Shown in pieces: positions 36,346-47,249 of a DNA stretch of 64,000 bases. The stretch is from Cadophora sp. MPI-SDFR-AT-0126 (taxonomy: Eukaryota > Ascomycota > Leotiomycetes > Helotiales > Ploettnerulaceae), in NCBI GenBank assembly GCA_020747065.1, contig JAGMVK010000007.1, positions 1,860,001-1,924,000 on the forward strand, written 5' to 3'. Within the stretch, counting starts at the first letter, position 1; the number at the start of each line of letters is the position of its first letter. The translations under genes and the position numbers were made by a program. A model generated the notes under the pieces. The model ran no database searches. It was not told the DNA's origin and worked only from the letters and a program-made list of their open reading frames with translations.

Positions 36346-36933
36346 TCAAGGCGCGGGATGGTCCCTTACGATCTTCTTGATCTTAGCATCATAGCCAGCT
36401 CGGTCCTTCTTGAACAGGTTGTAGGCGTCCGCCTGAGCTGGTGACTCGGGGTTGGGGTCGTTAAGGAGGTCCTGGACACCGAGCAAGATCTGCTTGATGG
36501 TGATTGCCGGCTTCCAGCCTTCCTCTTCGTTCAGGATGGATAAGCAAACTGTGCCAGAGGGGTAGACGTTCGGATGGAAAAGGGGAGGAACGAATTTGCC
36601 TAAGCCTTGTTAGTTCTGCGGTTCGTAAGATAAGATCGTGGGATCAAGCATACACTTTGGTGGCTTCGTTGGGTACTCTGTACAGTATGTTAGTTTCTCT
36701 TCTTGTCTCGAATACAATTCGTAGAAAGTGCACTCACCATCGGGAAAGATCACACTCAGCTTGAACAAACCGCCCTCCCACATAGTCTTCTCCTTGCCTG
36801 GAATACCGCACTCCCAAACCTTCAGATCAAGAACGCCAGCCGCGTTGCGCTGAGGCTTCGCATAGAAGCCAAAGGGATGATCTCTTCTCCATTGTTTTCT
36901 CTCCTCCTGGAGTCTGTTCTGGCAGAGCGCCAT
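36346..36933 (-). CDS. ubc9: SUMO-conjugating enzyme Ubc9
   Basis: Three exons on the minus strand (36933-36738, 36677-36654, 36599-36346) give 157 aa, matching Ubc9 of yeast and animals. The middle exon has only 24 bases and codes YPTKPPK. The N-terminus [20 protein letters not shown] is the Ubc9-specific first helix. The E2 core has HPNVYPSG and the catalytic cysteine C92 ([14 protein letters not shown]), followed by the Ubc9-type [20 protein letters not shown]. This E2 takes SUMO from the Aos1-Uba2 E1 and transfers it to lysines of nuclear proteins. The last codons read through a GTAAGG that could be mistaken for a donor; the family's short basic ending (IVRDHPAP) supports no intron there. 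Confidence 0.95.
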
Positions 36934-37598
36934 GATTGCGGGTTGTGGAGTTGTGGTGTGATTTTCGAGGTTGTTGGTTTTCGCGGGATCGAGGTGAGGC
37001 TGAGAGATCGAGTATCTTTTTGTAGATGAAAGTAGTCAGATAGTGAATCTTGGACTTTGGTGTCGTAGAAGATTCACTTGCGCTTTCGAAAGTGAAGCTT
37101 GTAATCTTGATTCCACAAGGCAACCTGCGGAAGATGAGGGCGAGGGCTGAAGTATTTGCCGCCGTAGGGTTGATGAGGCTGAAGAAAAAGAAGGCCCCTT
37201 CCTCCTTCGTCGCGGTTCCAGATTTTGCACTGTAATCGCGAAAGTTGCGCCTGATTGGAGAAGCGAAAGGTCCCCGAGTTTGGGGGTTGCGGGCTTGAGC
37301 AAGGGTGCTCGTTGAATTGCCTCGGTCTCAACAGTGATTCACGGCAGGCAACGAAGTCATCCTTCAACATTTTGCTTTTAAGTCAAGATTTCTTCTTAGA
37401 ACATTTAGCTTTGATACCTTTTCCTTAGAACCCTCTCATTTCAAAGGAAACGCAGTCTAAGCCAACTAAAAATCTTCGCGAACTGGCTTTCCACCCCGCA
37501 CGACACATGCATCTCGACCTGACAGCATCACAAGCCATTCTGAAGCATTGCACAAAGATACGCTTCAAAGCATAGACAACACCACAATCAAACAGACC
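36934..37598. promoter_or_regulatory. Divergent promoter region, Ubc9 and Pex19
   Basis: 665 bases between two divergent start codons (36933 minus, 37599 plus). No clear TATA element is seen on either side; a pair of housekeeping-type promoters is likely. No gene is supported inside. Confidence 0.5.
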
Positions 37599-38747
37599 AT
37601 GGAGTCTAAACCAGGGGATGTAGAGGGCCTTGCAGAAATGTCCAGCAAGATCATCCAGAAAGAAGCAGAAGCATCGCCAGCATCAGCTTCGAAAGGACCC
37701 ACGCCGACTACAGCAGCACCTACACAGAAAGATGTCGCATCCACAGAAGAGGTCCCAGACCCAGACGAGGACGATTTAGATGATTTAGATGGTATAGTAC
37801 CCACTTACCCCAAGCCTAAGAATCATTCCTTGCTAATCATAAAATACAGACATGCTCGACGAGTTCACCCCCTCCAAACCCGAACCACCCCCCTCATCAA
37901 GCAAGCCCACCAAACCACCCACAGCCACCGGTCCCATCGCAGATGGACTCTCTGATGAAGAATTCGCGCGGCAACTGCAAGCCGGGATGGCGGAGCTGAT
38001 GGGCGAGCTAGATACCTCTCCAGACATGCAATCGCAACTCGAGCAAATGCTCAAGGAACTCGGTGGTGTAGCAGCGCTCGATGCAACTGCCAGCGCAGCC
38101 GCATCCTCCTCATCCCCATCCACGGCTGCGAAAGAGACAGCAAGTTCGTCCAAAGCCGCGCCAGCGAAAGTCGGACCGAGCGATGAGTCTTTTCAAGAAA
38201 CGATCAAGAAGACCATGGAGCGCATGCAGAACAGCGGGGACCAAGCTACGGCCGCTGCAGCCTCAGACAGTACAGATGACATCCTTGCGCAAATGATGAA
38301 AGCCATGGAAGCTGGGGGACTGGATGGCGAGGGCGGTGAAGAGGAGTTCTCGAAGATGTTACTCGGTATGATGGAGCAGTTGACCAACAAGGAGATTCTG
38401 TACGAGCCGATGAAGGAATTGGATGATAAGTTCCCGGCTTGGATGAAGGAGAATGAGGGGAAGGTAGATGCTGCAGATATGAAGAGGTACAAGGAGCAGC
38501 AGGTCTATGTTAGTGAAATTGTGAAGAGGTTTGAGACGAAGACGTACACGGATGACAACTCGAAGGATAGAGAGTATATTGTGGAGAGGATGCAGAAGGT
38601 GTGTTCTTCTCAATTCTCGATTCTTGATTATTTACTGACGTCTTATAGATGCAAGCAGCTGGATCCCCACCTCCAGACTTGGTAGGCGATATGGCAGCAG
38701 CACAGGAAGCATTCGGAGCTCCTGAAGAAGGATGTCCGACACAATGA
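37599..38747 (+). CDS. pex19: Peroxin-19 (Pex19), peroxisomal membrane-protein receptor
   Basis: Three exons (37599-37791, 37850-38598, 38649-38747) give 346 aa. The sequence is highly acidic and alanine-rich. Near the N-terminus DEDDLDDLDDMLDEFTPSKP matches the Pex3-binding region. The C-terminal half has the Pex19 cargo-binding core: FSKMLLGMMEQLTNKEILYE, KELDDKFPAWMKENEGK and YKEQQVYVSEIVKRFE. The last four residues CPTQ (343-346) form a CaaX box, so the protein is probably farnesylated, as known for yeast and human Pex19. It binds newly made peroxisomal membrane proteins in the cytosol and docks at Pex3. The CaaX box lies in the small last exon and is only seen after splicing. Confidence 0.92.
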
Positions 38748-38931
38748 ACAAAGCCTTGATACCAAGTACACTTGAAAATATCCTTGACCTGAACCCGAGT
38801 AAACCTAATACATACAAGTAATCCAGGACGGTCAACGCCTAACACCATTTCCTACCCGTCGGTTGATGACCCAAAGATTCCCCTAACGCCCACGCTCAAG
38901 ATGCACAGAAAACCTCGAAAAACTTCCTTCG

Positions 38932-39922
38932 CTAGCTCATGTCCATCATGTCATGGTCCTGGACATATCCCGGAGGCTGATATTGACTTGACATTCTACT
39001 CTCCTGCTCAATGACATCCATGAATAGCTGATCATAGTCATCATCATCACTCCCATAAATCGATTGCTGATCGGCAGGCGTTGCATTCGATTTTCGATTA
39101 CCGGTCTCCATCTCCTCAAATAGCATGCCCATCTGATTCGAATTTGCCGAGCCATAATTGAAGGCACTCTCTTCAGGACTCATACTGCCTAGCATAGCCT
39201 CCAACTCCTGCTCTTCACTCATAGCGACCTCCTCAGCCATTACCTCATCTACGTAGAGTCAGCCTCTATCCCAAGGAAACCAAACTGCCTGAAACTTGAC
39301 CAAACTCACCTAAACTCATCGCCTGCGCCGCTTCATCCTCCTCCTCCCCCATCGGCGCCTCAATACCCATCGCCTCTCTCCTCTGCCTCTCCACCCTCCT
39401 CCTCTCCTCCGCCACCCAAAGACACCTCATAATTTCCTCATCACCACCCCTTGCCGCCCACCTCTTCTCCTCACTCTCCTCCCTCACCTTCTTCAAAAAC
39501 AACTTCCTCCTCGTCTCCCTGCCCTCGTCTCCACTTCCACGTCCGCTCATCAGTGGATTGGGCTTCGTTGTGCGCTTGCTGTATGCGCTTTCTCTCTTAC
39601 TTGGTGGCGGTGAAATCAGCGACGTCGCGTTCTGGTTCTGGTGCTTGGTGCTGTGTTCCGGTGGAGTGGTGAATATTGAGTTCGAATTGCTGAAGTCGAA
39701 GTGCGAGGGAGGCGATGAGCCAGATCTCTTACTGGGAGATGACATTATTGCGTCTTGCTGCTGCTGCGTGCGTGCGGACTGGACATTGATATCGCGTGGA
39801 GAGAGAGGGGATGGAGTGGTGTTTCGCAGTGGCGATGAGGACAGTGGTGAGGGTTTATGGGGTGTATGGTACGGGTTCGACTGAGCGTATGTGTGCGTAT
39901 GTGATGGGAGCATGCTGAACAT
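38932..39922 (-). CDS. Conserved-looking fungal protein, function unknown
   Basis: Two exons on the minus strand, 39922-39310 and 39248-38932, are joined across a 61-base intron (GTGAGT...GTAG) and give 309 aa. The N-terminal 120 residues are Ser/Pro/Thr/Gln-rich and probably disordered (for example SPSKRSGSSPPSHFDFSNSN). Next is a basic helix-forming region (TRRKLFLKKVREESEEKRWA, then RGGDEEIMRCLWVAEERRR). Last comes an acidic C-terminal part with the segments EEQELEAMLGSMSPEE and GSDDDDYDQLFMDVIEQES, which looks like a conserved short motif. The mixture suggests a nuclear or chromatin-type adaptor, but I recognise no named family. It converges with Pex19, leaving only 184 bases between the stops. 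Confidence 0.72.
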
Positions 39923-40392
39923 CTTCGTGTGGATGGTTTTGTGGATGGGGGAAGGCAGAGTTGGGCTCGGTGATGTTGAAGGAAGGAAGGCTGGTGGGAC
40001 GCGCTTCTGGACGCGGGCAGCGCGACTGACCTCTTTCGCGTAAAGAGGCTAGCCTGATTGTCGAAGATCATGTACTGACATCTTCAGCGCTGGAATCTCA
40101 CAACCTTCACATATTACAATTGTACTTTTGGAATCTTCGATTCGAACAGAGCTCTGCTGAAAATTCAGTCGCATTATCGAATTAAGCAACAATCTTGGCC
40201 GTGGCTGCAAAATTGCTTCCCTTATCCCCCAGATCCCCGTTCTCACCACCCTTATGGTAACATCCAGAGCTTAGATAGCCAATTACCAGTTCCACTGCTT
40301 ATATTACAGCTTGCTAATCAATAGCAATCCAAAGAGCAAGTACCATAGCGCCCACGTGTATCTCATCCAAACGCCATGACTGATACCATCGC
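39923..40392. other. Intergenic region upstream of the 309-aa hypothetical
   Basis: Promoter side of the minus-strand gene starting at 39922 and 3' side of the DUF2408-like gene. No gene or repeat is seen. Confidence 0.5.
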
Positions 40393-41983
40393 TCAATCTT
40401 CACCATCAGTTTCGGCTGCCACCCGAAGCTCGTAACTCAGCTCGAAGCACTCCGCCAACAAATCGTTCACGCTTCCTTGACCTTCTGGAATATCTTTCCC
40501 GACTAGGAACTTCCCATCCACTCTCATGTTATCAATTGAATTGAGCTGAATGCTTGTGAGTCTCATTTCGCGGCAAGACATTGGAGATCTTACCTTCATG
40601 CTGTAAGGATACAATTCTCGAGGAGAGCTGACTCCTCCTGAGTTTTTCACTTCAATAAGACATCTTCTCAGCGTCTGAAGTTGATTGTACACCGGTAGGA
40701 GAGCTTCAGAGACCGGCTCTGATGACACCATCAGGTAGTAGATGTAACCATAACTTCGCCGAATGAGGTAGAGAAGTGTCTGCCAACATTAGCGAAGCCC
40801 ACGTAAAATTCCACAAATCTTACTCTTTGAACGTAGAGTTCGGCAAATACACCATCGGCATCGACGAAATTCCCATCAATGCGACTCTCGTCAATCTTGT
40901 CCAGCTGCCGTTGGTAGTCGTACAAATCGGTTTCTCGTAAAGACCAGGCTTGCGTAAGTGACAACTTCTCGAGTTTGTTACGGATATCGATCAGAACTTG
41001 GTATGTTCCATTGAAACTTTCCACCATTTTCCCTTTCCTAGTGGTTGTCAGCCGCAATCGGAAAACAACAGTAATAGCAGATATTACCGTTGCAGAACAA
41101 TCTCCGACCACAGTAAACACTTATTCAATAATTCACAAGTCTCTTCGTTTCCGACTGGTACCTCACCACTTGCTGTGACGAATTTACCATCAACCCGCAA
41201 AGCATCGATTTCCTTCAGTTGAGCTTGCAATTTCTCGACTTCTGTTGTTGAGAACTGAATTGGGAAGTATTAGCCGACACCACCGCCGATATCCGCCAAG
41301 CAGAGTGATGAAGGAACAAATCGTACCTTGGTCTTCGTGTTGGCCAGAGAAATGGAGCGAAGGATCGAGATCAGCTTTTCGTGAATCGATAGTAGGTCTC
41401 CGCCAAGCCTGGCAAGTCTGCTTTGGAGATCTGTAAGTGTCGCCTGACACAGCTCAACACGATTTGAAAGAAGGGTGATAAAGTATGGCGAATATTCTCC
41501 TTCGGCATCCTTGACAATCTTCCGCAGTCTTTCCAGCGTATGCGAAATGTGGGTGAGATCCTTCTCCGAGTACAAGTCCACCTCCCTCAAGTGTGCCAGT
41601 AATCGCTTTATCGTTGAGGTCAGGGCGTAGGCAGCTGGCGCTTCATTATTTCGTCCAATTGTCATGAAAAACAGAGATAGCAATTGGAAACATCCGTCCA
41701 AGACCCGGTCAACTACAAGCATAATCAGCCTCAGGGCGAACGAGCCGGAGATTGTATCTGACATACCTCTGTTGTCCTCATGGGGCTTATCTGCACGGAT
41801 CTCGTTGAGTATCTTGACTTGTTCAACAACTCTGTCGTAAAAAGCCAAAACGTCCGAAGACTTAACGTATGTTGATCTATCTTGCTTCAGGACAGTCAAC
41901 TCATCTCGAACTTTCATCAGAGATTCGAGAATAGGCTGTTCCCTAGGATCGAGAGGGAGGGGGATCGTCGGCGTATCCGCCAT
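40393..41983 (-). CDS. DUF2408-like protein with three related short repeats
   Basis: Six exons on the minus strand (41983-41767, 41712-41327, 41254-41088, 41037-40824, 40779-40594, 40545-40393) give 440 aa, all phases consistent. The protein is mostly helical and cytosolic-looking, without signal peptide or membrane segment. It contains L-x2-I-D-x2-R-[VI]-D-G-x-F three times: near 214-226 (LKEIDALRVDGKF), 302-314 (LDKIDESRIDGNF) and 391-403 (LNSIDNMRVDGKF). The GGVSSPRELYPYSMKLNSID segment near the end resembles the fungal DUF2408 family, whose function is not known to me. The introns are very short (44-72 bases). It is divergent from the ribosomal P1 gene. Confidence 0.82.
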
Positions 41984-42665
41984 CGTGCCGAGGGTGTAGA
42001 GGCTGGCTGTCTTGGTAATGACGAGGAAATTTATGTCGCAGGCTGAACTGCGTGGGTCTTCAATTGTTCAAATTGAGAAGCTGATATGTGTTGAGCGAGC
42101 CTGTAGGTTGCTTCTGCACTGTGTTCAAGAAATCCGTATGACATCTGCCCGCATCCAGGCGGGGAAAGGCGACAATCAGCGCCCCGCTAAGGCTTATCCG
42201 CTCGAGGGCTCAGCATAAAGCGGCAGCAGATTGAGGCTCCTGTAAAGAACGGCCCTCCGAAACTCAGCCTGGGACATACTGTTTTCCTGGATATCTCTGG
42301 TGTAATCTCGCAGGTAAGCTTGTTCGACCTACTTTCTCTTTGCTCATTGATGTTCTTGGCATGAAGCACTTACAAGGAATCTAGTTATCTGATGAACATG
42401 CTTGGAGGGGCAGCTCCGATGCTGCTTGAATTCTCAGGCTTCAAGGCATGAAACTAGCGTTTCGCTAAATTACCAATGGCAGAGTCCCACTGTCACCACT
42501 CTCTCGCACACACATATTCAACCTCAAGAATTTCTTCAAAGTTATTCAACGACGAACAAACACATCCGACAACCCAACCCGCTGTCGGTAAGTCGCATAC
42601 GATGGGAATCGCTATATCAGAGGTGCCTTTACTAAATATCGTTCTCAACTTTACAGAACTTCAAA
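41984..42665. promoter_or_regulatory. Divergent promoter region with a 5'-leader intron of the P1 gene
   Basis: This separates the DUF2408-like gene (start 41983, minus) from ribosomal protein P1 (start 42666, plus). Ten bases before the P1 start codon a likely leader intron ends: GTAAGT donor at 42588, TTACAG acceptor ending at 42656, 69 bases long. Leader introns are frequent in fungal ribosomal-protein genes. A CA-rich leader precedes it (about 42540-42587). Confidence 0.55.
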
Positions 42666-43196
42666 ATGTCGAACTCCGAGCTCGCTGTCTCATACGCCGC
42701 GTTGATCCTCGCCGATGACGGTGTCGACATCACTGTACGAACCCAATTCCCTCGAAATTTGCAGGCTGGATTCTATGACAATTGGGAAAGGTACTGATAT
42801 TCTTTCCTAGGCCGACAAGCTACAGACCATCATCAAGGCTGCTAAGATCGACGATGTTGAGCCAATCTGGACCTCTCTCTTCGCCAAGGTACGAATGGAA
42901 TTGCAATGGCTACAGAATAAAGGAATGAGGTGCTGATAATCTGGGACTACAGGCTCTTGAGGGAAAGGATGTTAAGGACCTCTTGTTGAACGTCGGATCC
43001 GGTGGTGGAGCCGCTGCTGCCCCAGCTGCTGGTGGTGCTGCAGGTGGTGAGGCAGCCGCTGAGGAGACCAAGGAGGAAGAAAAGGAAGAGGGTACGATAT
43101 CTTTCCCGGCTCTGGATCATCTGGACGGCCATACTGACATGTTTTACAGCCAAGGAGGAGTCAGACGAGGATATGGGTTTCGGTCTTTTCGACTAG
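42666..43196 (+). CDS. 60S acidic ribosomal protein P1
   Basis: Four exons (42666-42734, 42811-42888, 42953-43091, 43150-43196) give 110 aa, the normal P1 length. The N-terminal fold ([40 protein letters not shown]) is followed by an Ala/Gly hinge, a Glu/Lys stretch and the universal stalk ending [13 protein letters not shown]1 pairs with P2 on P0 to form the ribosomal stalk that recruits translation GTPases. P1 is chosen over P2 because the N-terminal segment ([13 protein letters not shown], then [20 protein letters not shown]) is the P1 type. The gene is intron-dense for its size, like other ribosomal-protein genes of this group. Confidence 0.96.
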
Positions 43197-44495
43197 AGCG
43201 GTTTTCTCATCTTTCTTGTTCTTTCAAATGCATGGCCACGGTTTTTCTCTCGGTGCAACATTTGGCTGGTCGAGTAGGCTTTCATAGATAAAGCAAGCTC
43301 ATGAGGATTCCCGAACTGGATGTTAATTGCCGGAGGTGTGAATATGTGAAATTCGTTTGCCTTGGTTTCCGTGCTACATCGACGGAGAACTTAGGCAGGG
43401 TGGCCCCAACAAGACTGTTCTGCCCTGTGGTCTGTGAACCTTGCGGTCTGGAAGCTCTTCAGATAAAAGGACATCGTGAGCTGGTTGAGACTTCTATGCG
43501 GAGAAGTACATGATTCGGTGTTTCTAATGCAATCAGATTCGTAATGGCATGTATTTCCCAGAAGCCTGGATTTGTGTCAAAAGTCGGCCTTTTTGAAGAA
43601 TTCGGAATTTCGATCAAAAAGCCTTTGTTGCCTTTGTTGCCCTTGTTTCTTACTCCCCTCAATCCGTTTGTACGAGATGATGCTTTGCAAAAGGAACTTG
43701 CCCTGCCTGCTATACCGCTCACTTTTCACAGTGTGTTCAAACATGGAAGAGTTCTTTTTGTTGTTTGCATCCTTTGAGGATATAGTCTGAAGGGCTGAAT
43801 ATGATTGAAGGTGTGACTTCCGTTCTCTCACAGGCCCCTCCTACCTTGATCATACCATGAGCCATGCCTATGACAGACATCTCAGTGGTTTAGTCTCCAC
43901 GAGAGACAGGAGACAGTTCGGTTTCGTAGCTGGAGCCGTGCTTCCAATGCCCAGTCCATTGGCCATGCCATAGAAGACTACTGATTTTGAAGTCTTCTCC
44001 ACAAGGCGGATGGCCCATAGTGAAGCTTCATCATCTTCTGTTTGTCTCAAGAACGTCTTCGAATTTATGCTAGCAAGGCTGAAGACATTGCCAAAAGTTG
44101 ATATGGGGATGAACATGTATGAATAATGTATCGCAACTTCGGGATGTTGTTTGGGGGGGTGGGGGGTTGTTTTCTTTTCAACCCCATCATGATCTTGAAA
44201 GGGTCGTTCAATGGGGCGTTTGCATTGTCTGCTGGCACGTTATTGGAATGGCTCGGAGCTTCATGATTGTTCGACCTTATGGAAAGGATGGTTTCGTGAG
44301 GATATGCGTTGTCCACTAGCATTTTGCTAGAATGAATCGATGACACGAAATTGCAATGGAATGGAGTGAGAAGCACTGATGATGGTGTGACTTCGCAATC
44401 ATGATATCTATGCCATGAAAAGGATTGCTACAGTACGTTCAAGATGCATTGCAATTTTGTTATCCTTCCTCCAAAACGAGCCCAGACGAACAGAA
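43197..44495. other. Convergent intergenic region
   Basis: 3' side of P1 and of the YCII-like gene. A minus-strand open frame of 82 codons with an ATG (44116 to 43868) is the most protein-like here but has no family and no neighbour exons, so I do not call it. A G-rich run lies at about 44153-44168. Nothing else is seen. Confidence 0.45.
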
Positions 44496-45150
44496 TTATG
44501 GATGTCTGAAGGCACACTTGAAAGGGTAAATCTGAATCTACAACTGTCAACGGCTCTTTCTCAAATAGTGAACTAAGGAGCATACCTTGCTGAAATCCCA
44601 AACTTCATTCTTAGCATAGATATCCGCCTTCAACTTCTCAATAACTTCCTCCTTAGACGAAGCAAGAGCCACCATTGCGCTCCCCTGGATCTTCAATCCG
44701 TCACCCTCCTTGGGGACTTCTTCCAATAGAGCTCCTATCATCAATCAAAAATCATCACTTTAGCTATTGAGTCTCTAAATAAAGACGAAACCCAAATTTG
44801 ATTTGGACTTTGAAAGAAGAGCAAATAGAACTCACCGCCCATCTTCCAAAAGCCACTCTCAAGACCTTCCTTCAACCCCTCAAAATGAGCACTAAACACA
44901 TCCATCAGCTCCATTGCCTCCCAAAACACCTCATCAAAGCCTTCAAATACAGGTAAACATACGGTCTAATCTCCATACGCTTAGCCAGCTTGCCAGGTTG
45001 ATCCGGCATGATGACCAACCACTCAAACTTCTCAGGTGCAGATGAAGCCATTGTTCGGGCCCGTGATATAGAACTAATTGGTATTCTTGTTGTTGAAGGA
45101 ACAGTAAAGGTCGTTCTGAGATTTTGACGGAAGAGGACAGAGAGGGACAT
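44496..45150 (-). CDS. YCII-related (EthD/YciI-like) small protein, probably mitochondrial
   Basis: Four exons on the minus strand (45150-44963, 44891-44836, 44734-44586, 44537-44496) give 144 aa from the ATG at 45150, or 111 aa from the ATG at 45051. The longer form adds an Arg/Ser/Thr-rich, acid-free stretch (MSLSVLFRQNLRTTFTVPST) typical of a mitochondrial presequence, so I prefer it. The core is a dimeric ferredoxin-like YCII fold: EWLVIMPDQPGKLAKRMEIR, then RPAHFEGLKEGLESGFWKMG, GSAMVALASSKEEVIEKL and the ending IYPFKCAFRHP. In this family the RPxH segment carries a conserved His. The biochemical role of the fungal members is unclear. The gene is divergent from the hypothetical at 45945. 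Confidence 0.85.
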
Positions 45151-45944
45151 GGTTGGGGGAAAGATTGGAGAAGGAGCTTTGGAGAGGTGGGGTGGGGTTG
45201 ATGGTGGGGTTTCGGGTGTGGAAGGGCGTGAGATGGAGTGATACAGACACACCTAGCTCGTCCTCCCCGAGAGAAATGCCAATTTGTATGTCGTTTAGTG
45301 AGGCGAGGTGATGTGGGTCTTTTTGCTGTCAAAGCTGGAGTGATCTCTTCCAAGGGCCAGAATTTGAAGGCTTTGGAATCTGAGATATGCTAAACTATCT
45401 CGGCATCAGAAGATGGACGTCAATCCCGGTGTCGCCTTCGAGACTCATGACTTGAGGATTTTGGCAGCATGAGGCCAGCATCTACATCCTAAAAACTGCT
45501 TTTTGAGTTTACTCGAGCTTATATCTCGAGAACGACTGTACTTTGCTTGGACATAGAGCGATTGACTGAATGGATCAGGTGTAAATGGACAGGTAAAGGT
45601 GGGAGAGGGACGAAGGATATTTGCATCCCAAAGCCCCCACAATTGAGGGAGTAGAATCTGCCCACAACTTGCCTATCTTTTGCGAGGTGGATAGCACTGA
45701 CACTATCCAGGGGGGATACAACATACAACTACAGAATTGAGGTGAGTTCTCTTGTCGAACACCGTCGCTCCTTCCTCCCGAAGCTCTGCACTAGAGCCGG
45801 GATGTGCAGCTGTTCATCTCTTGGATACTTTGAAAGTTGCGGCTGCCCCGTCATCCATCCATCAATACTTATTCAGACCATATCGCCATTCAACTATTCA
45901 TTCCATTTGCTACTAGCCCGCACATTATACAATCATCGTCATCA
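45151..45944. promoter_or_regulatory. Divergent promoter region, YCII-like gene and 434-aa hypothetical
   Basis: 794 bases between two divergent start codons. The right part (45850-45940) is C/T- and CA-rich as in fungal leaders. No gene is supported inside. Confidence 0.45.
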
Positions 45945-47249
45945 ATGCCGTTAGTCAATATCGCTTCCCTCAAGCAAAGCAGGGAGGATCGAGAACGCTC
46001 AGTCGACCTTCTGGATTCGAGACGAGGCAAATTCCCACGACTGGCAACACCCAGCCCGACTATCTCAGAGAATCGATCGTCATTGAGAGGGCTCCCCAAG
46101 ACTGCGGACATATCTTGGGGCGCATATCAGAAAATACCAGAGCGCGACAAGAATCAGGACAACCAAGATGCCGAAGGGAGAAACTGCTTGTTCCGAGTCA
46201 CCAAGAGACCCACATACTACCAAGAAAGCAACGAACAGTTTGAGATACTAGGCGATTTCTCTTCGTTCAAAGAAGCTCGCGAATTCATTCAGCATCATCT
46301 CTTAACGCTCGAAGATGAAAATACTCTCTTTCTTACGCAGAAGACGAAGCTCAAACCTGAGAGTGAAGACGATCAGACTTTGCTGCGTGTTTTTGGGCCA
46401 AAATGGGACATTTCAATGGTTGCACATCGCATCTGGGACGAGGCAATCGATATGGGAAATCAGCCAGATGCTATTGAGCGCAGTCAGCGGATGTTTTACT
46501 CAGATCAGCAAGCTTTGAAAGAGGAAGAGAGTTCCAAGAGCTCTGAAGTTGTCCAAGCAGATCCAGTCGAAGATCGGCCTCCCAGAGTGCCCCCAAAGAG
46601 GAGTTGCGTTACCGAATGGCCGTTAGACGTGGCTAACGAAGCAGCCACGACCAATTTCGTACCAGTATCAACTAAGAGAAGTAGCAAGGAGAATGGCAAT
46701 CCATCTACTGGTCCTGCGGCAAATAGACAAGAGATATTTCTCACGTTACCTGAACCTTCCATCCGAGATGCAGCAAAAGCTAAGGCTGAAGGGGTTGGTG
46801 ACGTTGGAGAAGCACATCAGGCACCTCTTGCTCCACTTTCAGCTCTTTCACAAGCTGAACTCGCCGATGAAGCTCTTTCAGGCCCTTCGAGTGTCTATGT
46901 CGTCAAGGAGACGTCATTCGAAAGCTTCAAGGCCAGAGATGAAAAGATCGTTGGATTGTTTACGACGCTGGCAGACGCTATCAAAGAGGTTCGAGCCTGT
47001 TGGGAAGTTTGCACAGATCGGAAATATTCCAATGTAGAATATCTGGACGGGTATCACGAAGATGGGCGTCTGTGGTGGACTTGTAGAGACGATGAAGGAA
47101 ACGGGTATGATGTTGACATCGAGCTCAATATTGTGAAGACGCCTGGCTCCGAGGCAGTATATCACTCTCAAGGAGCTGTGCAGAAGCACGATTTAGTTGG
47201 TGAGGAGATTGAGGCGAAGTTTTATGAGAGCGATAGCGGTCGCGGATGA
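45945..47249 (+). CDS. Fungal hypothetical protein with two related modules
   Basis: A single uninterrupted reading frame of 434 codons, one of the few intronless genes in the window. The ATG at 45945 is the first in frame after a leader-like stretch. No signal peptide or membrane segment is visible. Residues 82-118 (LFRVTKRPTYY... ILGDFSSFKEAREFI) and 317-349 (VYVVKETSFES... IVGLFTTLADAIKEV) share the pattern aromatic/hydrophobic-x-V-x-K, then I-[LV]-G-x-F-x-[ST]-x3-[ED]-A, suggesting a duplicated module. Between them is a charged, Ser/Pro-rich linker probably without structure. After the second module comes a Trp/Asp-rich stretch (EDGRLWWTCRDDEGNGYDVD). I recognise no named domain and propose no function. 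Confidence 0.75.
   Translation: MPLVNIASLKQSREDRERSVDLLDSRRGKFPRLATPSPTISENRSSLRGLPKTADISWGAYQKIPERDKNQDNQDAEGRNCLFRVTKRPTYYQESNEQFEILGDFSSFKEAREFIQHHLLTLEDENTLFLTQKTKLKPESEDDQTLLRVFGPKWDISMVAHRIWDEAIDMGNQPDAIERSQRMFYSDQQALKEEESSKSSEVVQADPVEDRPPRVPPKRSCVTEWPLDVANEAATTNFVPVSTKRSSKENGNPSTGPAANRQEIFLTLPEPSIRDAAKAKAEGVGDVGEAHQAPLAPLSALSQAELADEALSGPSSVYVVKETSFESFKARDEKIVGLFTTLADAIKEVRACWEVCTDRKYSNVEYLDGYHEDGRLWWTCRDDEGNGYDVDIELNIVKTPGSEAVYHSQGAVQKHDLVGEEIEAKFYESDSGRG

Noticed and set aside
43868..44116. 82-codon minus-strand frame with ATG in the region after P1
   Set aside because: Protein-like in composition but no family, no splice partners and no leader; it lies between convergent 3' ends. 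Not enough to call.
44153..44168. G-rich run that might form a quadruplex
   Set aside because: Only two G runs are present, too few for a stable four-run quadruplex by the usual rule.
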